A program made the translations under genes and the position numbers. A stretch of 12,665 bases of DNA, taken from positions 1 to 12,665 of the forward strand of contig DATFHX010000005.1 in NCBI GenBank assembly GCA_035247945.1. Reading direction: 5' to 3'. Positions 1 through 5,024 of the stretch are shown piece after piece. Numbering within the stretch: position 1 is the first letter of the stretch; each line of letters starts with the position of its first letter. Below the pieces are notes generated by a model, which saw nothing but the letters and a program-made list of their open reading frames with translations, was not told the origin of the DNA and did no database searches. The stretch comes from DATFHX01 sp035247945. GTDB lineage: Bacteria > Patescibacteriota > Saccharimonadia > Saccharimonadales > Saccharimonadaceae.

Positions 1-437
1 AGTTGCCAGAATTCACGCTCGCGACCACGTTGAGGACGTTCGTAGCGCATGAAGTTAGCGATACTAAAGAGACGTGCCGGATATGCCATCTCCTGGCGCC
101 TCGCGGCAACCATACGGCTTATTGATGGAGTCATTTCCGGACGAATTGCAACGTCACGGCCACCTCGGTCCGTAAATGCATAAGTCTGCTCACCTACGAG
201 CTCTTGGCCTGATTTTGCCGCATATACCTCAATAGGTTCAAGAAGTGGTGCACCGTATTCTTCGTATCCATAGCGCTGCGCAATACGTCGCCAGGTCGTA
301 AAGATGTAATTCTGGATGCGTTTATCAGCTGGATAGTAATCGCGCGTTCCTTTGTATGGCTGCGAAGATAGCGTACTCATATCTGTTACAGTAGCATTTT
401 TTGTCTTATTTTGCAAGGGTAAGCGTGGTTTTGCCAT
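1..437 (-). CDS. hisS: Histidyl-tRNA synthetase, N-terminal part (cut by window edge)
   Basis: Charges tRNA-His with histidine in the cytoplasm. About 145 N-terminal residues are visible and the gene runs out of the window at base 1. The class II HisRS signature begins near residue 29 with KGTRDYYP, continues with LLEPIEVYAAKSGQEL (65-80) and the DRGGRD..IRPEMTPS segment (90-105), and reaches motif 2, RYERPQRGREREF (131-143). The ATG at 435-437 has an AAGGA Shine-Dalgarno 5 nt upstream. A second ATG at 378-380 would remove an N-terminal extension of about 19 residues that most bacterial HisRS lack, but it has no better ribosome site. The gene follows the SPOUT methyltransferase gene on the same strand. 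It has its own promoter at 582-590 and a roughly 138-nt leader with an apparent attenuator, so expression probably responds to histidine supply or tRNA-His charging. Family assignment is firm. Confidence 0.95.
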   Translation of the reverse strand, partial: MAKPRLPLQNKTKNATVTDMSTLSSQPYKGTRDYYPADKRIQNYIFTTWRRIAQRYGYEEYGAPLLEPIEVYAAKSGQELVGEQTYAFTDRGGRDVAIRPEMTPSISRMVAARRQEMAYPARLFSIANFMRYERPQRGREREFWQ

Positions 438-470
438 AGGATTCCTTTTCTTCAGATTGATTCTTTTTTT

Positions 471-500
471 AAAACGAAAAACGCCAGGGTGTACCTGGCG
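471..500 (-). terminator. Intrinsic terminator (attenuator) in the hisS leader
   Basis: On the minus strand a 7-bp perfect stem (CGCCAGG / CCTGGCG, 500-494 with 488-482) closes a 5-nt loop and is followed by a T-rich run (T5 CG T4). It lies about 35 bp before the hisS start codon and after the hisS promoter. It therefore should not act only as the end of the upstream methyltransferase gene: it can also stop transcripts before they enter hisS. Confidence 0.8.
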
Positions 501-541
501 ATAAACTTTAAGAAAGTAAAGCCCTACCGGGTACGACCTGG
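491..541 (-). promoter_or_regulatory. Candidate attenuator: mutually exclusive hairpins 1:2, 2:3 and 3:4
   Basis: Four complementary segments are visible on the minus strand. Segment 1 is CCAGGT (541-536), segment 2 ACCCGG, extending to GTACCCGG (534-527), segment 3 CCAGGTAC (498-491) and segment 4 CCTGGCG (488-482). Segments 1:2 fold locally with one mismatch. Segments 2:3 pair 7 of 8 and would remove the 5' arm of the terminator. Segments 3:4 form the terminator. Segment 1 lies just after the His codons of the leader ORF and segment 2 abuts its stop codon, the arrangement known from trp, his and pheST attenuators. The pairing is read by eye and no energies were computed. Confidence 0.55.
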
Positions 542-574
542 CAATATATGCAGATGGACTGATAGGGTAATCAT
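524..574 (-). CDS. Candidate hisS leader peptide with His codons (16 aa)
   Basis: A short ORF reads MITLSVHLHILPGRTR and stops with TAG at 526-524. Two of its 16 codons are CAT (His), separated by one Leu codon. The -10 box of the promoter at 582-590 puts the predicted transcription start at about 575-574, on or next to the ATG, so translation would be leaderless. Upstream there is no room for a Shine-Dalgarno. The stop codon abuts segment 2 of the candidate attenuator and the terminator follows. A ribosome stalled at the His codons would cover segment 1 and free segment 2 for antitermination. A ribosome reaching the stop would cover segment 2 and favour termination. Two His codons is fewer than in the classical his leader, so chance cannot be excluded. 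The role is inferred from position and composition. Confidence 0.5.
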   Translation of the reverse strand: MITLSVHLHILPGRTR

Positions 575-581
575 GCTTCGT

Positions 582-590
582 ATTATAGCA
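582..590 (-). promoter_or_regulatory. Extended -10 promoter for the hisS transcript
   Basis: The minus strand reads TGC TATAAT: a perfect -10 hexamer (587-582) with the TGn extension. No good -35 lies 17-19 bp upstream, which fits an extended -10 promoter. The hexamer overlaps the TAA stop codon of the upstream methyltransferase gene. Confidence 0.7.
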
Positions 591-1191
591 CATGCTGCCG
601 CAGCCATTGATACATGACGATCCCTGCCGCGACACCTACGTTTACCGAACGCGTACTCCCAAGCTGTTCGATCATCACCATTCGATTGCTTGCTCGTATC
701 ATTTCCTCACTAAGCCCCGGTCCTTCACCGCCAAATACAAGTACCGCCTTTTTAGGAAGCTCCGTCGTAGCAAGGGGCTGCGCGCCAGGAATATTATCGA
801 CGGCAATGATCTCTCTCCCCTCCACGGCTGCAACAAAATCTTCTACTGTTGGATGGTGAAAAATATGAAGGTAGCGGTCCGTCACCATAGCACCGCGCCG
901 ATTCCAGTGTCGTTTACCGATAACATGTACTGCGGCTACATTAAAGGCATTTGCATTTCGCACAATCGTGCCGATGTTCAGGTCATGCTGCCAGTTTTCA
1001 ATGGCTACGTGAAGATCGACTCGGGTTGCGTCAAGATCTGCCTTGATCGCTTCCACGGTCCAGTACCGGTACTTATCCTCAACGTTACGTCGATCCCCTT
1101 CGGCAAGCAGCGCTTCGTCATACTGGTCACCTTTCGGCCAGGGCTGTGGATGCGGAGGAACACCTATTTCATTATTACTCGTATTTGTCAT
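583..1191 (-). CDS. SPOUT (TrmH/SpoU family) RNA 2'-O-ribose methyltransferase
   Basis: Transfers a methyl group from S-adenosylmethionine to a ribose 2'-OH in tRNA or rRNA. Numbered from the ATG at 1191 (202 aa), the three SPOUT motifs are present: motif 1 NIGTIVRNANAF (72-83, including the likely catalytic Arg78), motif 2 VFGGEGPGLSEE (152-163), and motif 3 GSTRSVNVGVAAGI (178-191), which form the trefoil-knot cofactor site. The N-terminus is short and lacks an obvious L30e-type substrate domain, so the target (tRNA Gm18, wobble ribose or rRNA) cannot be named. A GTG at 1218 would add 9 residues, but the purine-rich stretch before it is too close for ribosome binding. A good promoter (-10 TATACT at 1201-1206) places transcription start 2-3 nt before the ATG at 1191, which favours that start as near-leaderless. 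Family is firm, exact substrate unknown. Confidence 0.9.
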   Translation of the reverse strand: MTNTSNNEIGVPPHPQPWPKGDQYDEALLAEGDRRNVEDKYRYWTVEAIKADLDATRVDLHVAIENWQHDLNIGTIVRNANAFNVAAVHVIGKRHWNRRGAMVTDRYLHIFHHPTVEDFVAAVEGREIIAVDNIPGAQPLATTELPKKAVLVFGGEGPGLSEEMIRASNRMVMIEQLGSTRSVNVGVAAGIVMYQWLRQHVL

Positions 1192-1200
1192 ATGCTTCAG

Positions 1201-1229
1201 AGTATACGCTATCTCCACACCTCTTTCTA
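1201..1229 (-). promoter_or_regulatory. Promoter of the SPOUT methyltransferase gene
   Basis: On the minus strand TAGAAA (1229-1224, 4 of 6 to consensus -35), a 17-bp spacer and TATACT (1206-1201, 5 of 6 to consensus -10). The predicted start is at about 1194-1193, nearly on the ATG at 1191. Confidence 0.6.
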
Positions 1230-1258
1230 TTGCTTATGGTCAGAGAGGAACATATAGT
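1230..1258 (+). promoter_or_regulatory. Promoter of the ABC exporter operon
   Basis: TTGCTT (1230-1235), a 17-bp spacer and TATAGT (1253-1258, 5 of 6 to consensus). The predicted start is near 1265, giving a 5' UTR of about 29 nt. Its -35 box directly abuts the -35 box of the divergent promoter. Confidence 0.55.
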
Positions 1259-1293
1259 AATTAAAGTAGTAAAGATAATACGAAGGAGTCAAA

Positions 1294-1983
1294 GTGAGCA
1301 CAACTTCGGTAATTTCAGCTCAGAATATCGATAAGAGCTATGGAAAAGGCCCGAATACCTTTCAGGCACTAAAAAATATTAATCTCAGTATTAAACCTGG
1401 TGAAAGCGTTGCTATTCTTGGCAAGAGCGGATCGGGTAAGAGTACGCTCATGCACCTTCTTGCTCTTATGGATGAACCAACATCCGGGGCAATTTATATT
1501 GAAGATCAGGATGTAGAGAAGCTTTCGAAAAAACGCCAGGATCTTCTCCGCAACAGAACGTTCGGATTTGTTTTTCAGCAGTTCTTTCTTAATGGCAACG
1601 CCTCTGTGCTTGAGAATGTTATCCTCCCTCTTAAGATCGCAGGCGTAGGTAGTCGTGAACGTAAACAGCGTGGCATCGAAGCACTTGAGGCGGTTGAACT
1701 TGGAGACAAACGAAATAATAAGGCAAGTGATCTTAGCGGTGGACAGAAACAACGTGTCGTCATTGCCAGGGCACTAATTAACAATCCACAAATTATCTTT
1801 GCAGATGAGCCTACGGGAAATCTTGATAGCGCTACCGGCGAAAAAGTGGAAGAGATCTTATTTGGCTTGAATAAAAGTAAGGGTATTACTCTCATTTTAG
1901 TCACGCATGATCCAGATCTTGCCGCCCGCTGCGATCGACAAATTCACATTAAAGACGGTGAGATTCAAGGAGCCTCAGCATGA
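1294..1983 (+). CDS. ABC transporter ATP-binding protein, MacB/LolD type
   Basis: Cytoplasmic ATPase subunit powering a MacB-type membrane permease. All nucleotide-binding motifs are present in 229 residues: Walker A GKSGSGKST (43-51), Q-loop FQQ (94-96), signature LSGGQKQR (147-154), Walker B IIFADEP (167-173) with D-loop NLD, and H-loop VTHD (203-206). The length is usual for the LolD/MacB/FtsE subgroup. The segment after the Q-loop departs from the common form of this group. The start is GTG at 1294, with a strong AAGGAG site 6 nt upstream. It overlaps the permease gene by 4 bp (ATGA), indicating translational coupling. The partner permease has one N-terminal helix and a large extracellular domain, which fits export of a peptide, lipid or drug or mechanical signalling rather than import. 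The substrate cannot be read from sequence. Confidence 0.93.
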   Translation: MSTTSVISAQNIDKSYGKGPNTFQALKNINLSIKPGESVAILGKSGSGKSTLMHLLALMDEPTSGAIYIEDQDVEKLSKKRQDLLRNRTFGFVFQQFFLNGNASVLENVILPLKIAGVGSRERKQRGIEALEAVELGDKRNNKASDLSGGQKQRVVIARALINNPQIIFADEPTGNLDSATGEKVEEILFGLNKSKGITLILVTHDPDLAARCDRQIHIKDGEIQGASA

Positions 1984-3266
1984 AACTACACGACATCTTC
2001 CTAACAGCGAGTGCAAATATGTTTCGTAGTAAACTGCGAACATTCCTCACGATTATTGCAATCTTTATTGGAGCCTTTACGTTGACGCTCACAAATGGAA
2101 TCGGTACTGGTATTGCCGACTACATCGATCGCCAGGTTGGGTCACTTGGACAGAAGGATCTTGTAACGATCACGGTAAAAAGCACAGCGAACCCCCAAGA
2201 CGACAAGCCGCAGAAGTATGACCCGAACAAGACGACCTCGTCTGGTCGCGGTGTCGGGGCTGAGGTATCGTCTGTTCTCACCCAAAAAGATATCGACACG
2301 CTTAAAGCTGAGAGTGATCTCACAGACGTACAGCCAAGTTTCTCCGTATCTCCGGATTATATATCTGGCGAAAATGGAGAGAAATTTAAGGTTAGCAGCT
2401 CCTCTATCGGCGGCCTTGCAACGCTCGATCTCGCAGCAGGAGCGCAGCTCAATAAAGATGGAAATCAGATCATTATTCCAGAGAATTACGTCTCATCGCT
2501 CGGATACTCCAACGACAGCGATGCGGTAAACAAGAAGGTGACGATTGCAATTAGCGATGCGTTTGGAAAACAGCAGACCATAGAAGCGACAATCGTCGGT
2601 GTCCAACGCCCAGGAATTATAAGTTCGAGTGGTGCTGCGCTCAATCAAACGCTTACGAATACGCTCTATGGTATTCAAACTTCCGGGTTACCCGATAATG
2701 CAAAAAATAAGTTCATTGCAGCAACAGGTCGCATCACGGGTGATTTAACCTCGCAGCATATTCAAGATGTTAAGAATAAACTCTCCGAGAAGGGCTATGC
2801 CATCCAAACCGTTGATGACCAGCTTGGAACCTTTAAGACGGTGATCAATGCTATTACCTGGGTTCTTAATGGATTCGCTATTATTGCCCTCCTTGCAGCA
2901 AGCTTTGGCATTGTGAATACTCTCCTCATGTCAGTTCAAGAACGCACAAAAGAGATTGGACTCATGAAGGCAATGGGAATGCGTAGCAGTAGGATCTTCC
3001 TTCTCTTCAGCACCGAAGCGGTACTCATTGGTTTCTGGGGAAGCCTTATAGGGGTCGTTGCAGCTATGCTTATTGGTCAGCTCATTAACGGAAGTCTTGC
3101 AAATAGCCTCCTTAAAGACTTACCTGGTTTTAGCCTCTTGGTATTCACGCCCATGGCAGTCCTTGGAGTGATGCTTCTTATTATGGTTATTGCATTTATT
3201 GCTGGTACACTTCCAGCAAGGCAGGCAGCGAAGCAGCATCCTATCGATGCGCTAAGATATGAATAA
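1980..3266 (+). CDS. MacB/FtsX-family ABC transporter permease
   Basis: Membrane subunit (428 aa) of the exporter encoded with the upstream ATPase. The layout is classical MacB: cytoplasmic start with MFRSKLRTFLT (14-24), first transmembrane helix about 20-40, a large extracellular MacB_PCD-like domain about 45-285, then the FtsX domain with helices at about 290-318, 341-368 and 386-412. The coupling segment after helix 2, ERTKEIGLMKAMGM (321-334), and the C-terminal LPARQAAKQHPIDALRYE are typical of the family. The extracellular domain is rich in Ser, Thr, Asn and Asp and has no Cys. No membrane-fusion (HlyD/MacA) gene is adjacent, as is common in organisms without an outer membrane. The ATG overlaps the ATPase stop. 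A strong hairpin follows the stop at 3282-3309. Substrate unknown. Confidence 0.92.
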   Translation: MKLHDIFLTASANMFRSKLRTFLTIIAIFIGAFTLTLTNGIGTGIADYIDRQVGSLGQKDLVTITVKSTANPQDDKPQKYDPNKTTSSGRGVGAEVSSVLTQKDIDTLKAESDLTDVQPSFSVSPDYISGENGEKFKVSSSSIGGLATLDLAAGAQLNKDGNQIIIPENYVSSLGYSNDSDAVNKKVTIAISDAFGKQQTIEATIVGVQRPGIISSSGAALNQTLTNTLYGIQTSGLPDNAKNKFIAATGRITGDLTSQHIQDVKNKLSEKGYAIQTVDDQLGTFKTVINAITWVLNGFAIIALLAASFGIVNTLLMSVQERTKEIGLMKAMGMRSSRIFLLFSTEAVLIGFWGSLIGVVAAMLIGQLINGSLANSLLKDLPGFSLLVFTPMAVLGVMLLIMVIAFIAGTLPARQAAKQHPIDALRYE

Positions 3267-3281
3267 GATACATTAACAAGA

Positions 3282-3309
3282 AAAGAGCCGAGCATATGCT
3301 CGGCTCTTT
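3282..3309 (+). terminator. Terminator hairpin after the ABC exporter operon
   Basis: A 28-bp perfect palindrome (12-bp stem, ATAT loop) starts 15 bp after the permease stop. The plus-strand T-run is short (TTT then GG), so termination may rely on stem strength. The minus-strand tail (TTTTCTTG) is more T-rich. Confidence 0.75.
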
Positions 3310-3372
3310 GGTATATATATGAAGATGCTTTCATACGCTACACCAACGGCGCTCTCATGATACTATTCAAAT

Positions 3373-3401
3373 TTGACTAGTATTTACACATTGTGTACTA
3401 T
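3373..3401 (+). promoter_or_regulatory. Promoter of the padR-hydrolase operon (leaderless)
   Basis: TTGACT (3373-3378, 5 of 6), a 17-bp spacer and TACTAT (3396-3401, 4 of 6). Exactly six bases separate the -10 box from the ATG at 3408, so the A of the ATG is the predicted +1. Confidence 0.7.
3385..3397 (+). promoter_or_regulatory. Candidate PadR operator (inverted repeat inside the promoter)
   Basis: TACACA T TGTGTA is a perfect 6-bp inverted repeat around one base. It lies between the -35 and -10 boxes and overlaps the first two bases of the -10. Known PadR operators are short TAC/ATG-type palindromes with similar arms, so autorepression by the gene that follows is the simplest reading. Binding itself is inferred. 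Confidence 0.6.
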
Positions 3402-3407
3402 CGACAT

Positions 3408-3968
3408 ATGATCATTCGACTCTTAATTCTAGGAATACTGAAACGTCGCAACTCGGCACATGGCTACCGCATGTACCGCGATCTTGTAGAGTGGCGCGTA
3501 GAAACTTGGACAGTCATACGTCCCGGCTCTATTTATCACGCACTCGCACAGATGGAGAAGCAGGGGCTCATCGCAGAGGTTTCAACTACAGAGGGAGAGA
3601 AATTAGGACCATCAAAAATAGAATATAAGCTTACGGTCAGCGGTGAAAAGGAGTTTACTCGATTGCTAGAAGCGACACTAAAAGACATTAACCTCATCGA
3701 ATTGTCGGCTGGTATTGCCTTTATGGAATACTTACCGCGACAAGAAGTTTTAAATCTTTTAAAACAGAGACAAGAAACACAAAAGCAAATTCCAGTCTTT
3801 CTACATACCCTTCCAACCGAAGATATACCAGCAACCCCTGCGAAGCATCCCGAACTTATTCGCATATGGGCAGATTCATATGCCGATGCCGCAGCTAGCA
3901 CAGAAAAACTCATTCAAGCTATTCAATCCGGAAAGTATATATTTAAAAACGAGGAGGAAAAGAAATGA
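3408..3968 (+). CDS. PadR-family transcriptional regulator
   Basis: DNA-binding repressor with a winged helix-turn-helix (about residues 1-85) and a C-terminal helical dimerisation region (about 87-175) as in the longer PadR/Vir-type members; 186 aa from the chosen ATG. Diagnostic segments are the start MIIRLLILGIL, HGYRMYRDL (18-26), the recognition-helix region SIYHALAQMEKQGLI (41-55) and the wing KIEYKLTVSGEKEF (70-83). A GTG at 3393 would add five residues, but it lies inside the promoter, so it is unlikely. The ATG at 3408 coincides with the predicted transcription start. A perfect inverted repeat overlaps the promoter and suggests autoregulation. The gene overlaps the next gene by 4 bp (ATGA), so regulator and hydrolase are one unit. 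The ligand is unknown; PadR proteins usually respond to small aromatic or hydrophobic compounds. Confidence 0.9.
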   Translation: MIIRLLILGILKRRNSAHGYRMYRDLVEWRVETWTVIRPGSIYHALAQMEKQGLIAEVSTTEGEKLGPSKIEYKLTVSGEKEFTRLLEATLKDINLIELSAGIAFMEYLPRQEVLNLLKQRQETQKQIPVFLHTLPTEDIPATPAKHPELIRIWADSYADAAASTEKLIQAIQSGKYIFKNEEEKK

Positions 3969-4822
3969 AAACAATAACAGCAACACTACACGATGGCGCT
4001 AAAATCGATGTAGAAATATCCGGTTCTGGTCCGGCCGTATTACTCCCCGTTAATCCAATTTCACTAACAGGCGAAGCAGCAGAGGCAAAGCAAAAATGGG
4101 GCGTCGACCCTGCACTTGGTCGTCATTTTATCGATGGCCTTAACGACAAGTTCACCATCATCGCCTTTGACTACGAAGGCTTTCGCATGCGACATCCTGC
4201 CGCAGAAACACTAACGCCGGATAATATTGTAAAAAATTTTCTAACAATTGCAGACGCCGCTGGAGCTGAAAAGTTTGCCTACTATGGCTATTCCTGGCTG
4301 GCATTATGCGCATTGCAGCTAGGCATTCGTACCGATCGATTATGGGCACTTGTAATGGGTGCGTATCCACCAATCGACGGGCCCTACAAAGAAATGTGGG
4401 CCGTTACAAAAGCTACCTACGAGATGACACTTCATCCAGAAAAGCGAAGTTGGGGTGTTGCTCAAAAAATGGACGGCGAATACGATTGGGACTCAGCCGA
4501 GCTGTCACTTTCAGGCGAACAGACCAAGCAATTCTTTACGCTTTACGATACTTTACAGGACTTTGATGACCGTGCAGTGCAAGATAAGTTAGCTTGTCCT
4601 CGCCTTTGCTTTGTCGGCTCAAACGACAAGCAGGAATATAGTGAGAAGTGGGGCGGCGTAACGGTAGATATGGCAACTCCGCTCATTAAAAAATCTGACG
4701 AGTTGAAGAAATATGGATGGGATGTAGTTATACTTGGTGGCCTTGACCATATTAGCGCTATGCAACCTAAAAATGCACTGCCAGTCATTAAGCAGTGGCT
4801 CGTCAACCAAGCTTCATCTTAA
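3965..4822 (+). CDS. Alpha/beta-hydrolase fold protein
   Basis: Probable cytoplasmic hydrolase of 285 aa with no signal peptide. The N-terminal beta strands (ITATLHDGAKIDVEISGSG, then AVLLPVNP) lead to FTIIAFDYEGFR (63-74), the usual strand and turn before the nucleophile. The nucleophile elbow is G-Y-S-W-L (108-112) with Ser110; the usual final Gly of GxSxG is Leu here. The likely acid is Asp221 in FVGSNDKQEY and the likely base is His262 in GGLDHISAM, so the triad appears complete. A helical cap occupies about 137-205. The start ATG overlaps the padR stop, with a strong GGAGGA site 8 nt upstream. Co-transcription with PadR suggests that the substrate or a related compound is the inducer. 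It could be an esterase, a C-C hydrolase or a haloperoxidase-like enzyme. Fold confident, reaction unknown. Confidence 0.85.
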   Translation: MKTITATLHDGAKIDVEISGSGPAVLLPVNPISLTGEAAEAKQKWGVDPALGRHFIDGLNDKFTIIAFDYEGFRMRHPAAETLTPDNIVKNFLTIADAAGAEKFAYYGYSWLALCALQLGIRTDRLWALVMGAYPPIDGPYKEMWAVTKATYEMTLHPEKRSWGVAQKMDGEYDWDSAELSLSGEQTKQFFTLYDTLQDFDDRAVQDKLACPRLCFVGSNDKQEYSEKWGGVTVDMATPLIKKSDELKKYGWDVVILGGLDHISAMQPKNALPVIKQWLVNQASS

Positions 4823-4847
4823 ATACTCGCGCCCACTAACATAAAAC

Positions 4848-4877
4848 AAAAAGTGCTCCAAACGTGGAGCACTTTTT
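4848..4877. terminator. Bidirectional intrinsic terminator
   Basis: A 13-bp perfect stem (AAAAAGTGCTCCA with its complement) closes the loop AACG, with T5 at the plus-strand 3' end and TTTTTGTTTTAT on the minus strand. It ends the padR-hydrolase operon from one side and the tRNA-Leu(CAG) transcript from the other. Confidence 0.9.
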
Positions 4878-4895
4878 GTATCTGTAATTCTATCT

Positions 4896-4982
4896 TGGTG
4901 CGCGAAAGAGGACTTGAACCTCCACGTCCCGAAGGACACTAGCACCTGAAGCTAGCGCGTCTACCAATTCCGCCACTCGCGC
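4896..4982 (-). tRNA. tRNA-Leu (anticodon CAG)
   Basis: 87 nt with encoded CCA (4898-4896). The acceptor GCGCGAG pairs with TTCGCGC (one G-U), and the discriminator is A. The anticodon stem is CTAGC / GCTAG with loop TTCAGGT, giving anticodon CAG for CUG codons. The long variable arm (TGTCC TTCG GGACG) confirms a class II tRNA, and the T-arm has GTTCAAGTC. It is read from a strong promoter at 4994-5022 and ends at the hairpin 4848-4877. The oxidoreductase gene upstream has no terminator of its own, so some read-through into this tRNA is possible. Confidence 0.97.
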
Positions 4983-4993
4983 GTGCTCCTGTT

Positions 4994-5022
4994 ATCATAG
5001 CGGATTTAACAGGTCATTTCAA
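4994..5022 (-). promoter_or_regulatory. Promoter of tRNA-Leu(CAG)
   Basis: TTGAAA (5022-5017, 5 of 6), a 17-bp spacer and TATGAT (4999-4994, 5 of 6) on the minus strand. The start is predicted about 5 nt before the tRNA. The -35 box lies 2 bp past the stop codon of the oxidoreductase gene. Confidence 0.8.
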
Positions 5023-5024
5023 TA

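Noticed and set aside
441..590. T-box riboswitch upstream of hisS
   Set aside because: No T-box core sequence (AGGGTGGNACCGCG-like) and no specifier stem are visible; the leader is better explained by the short ORF and competing hairpins.
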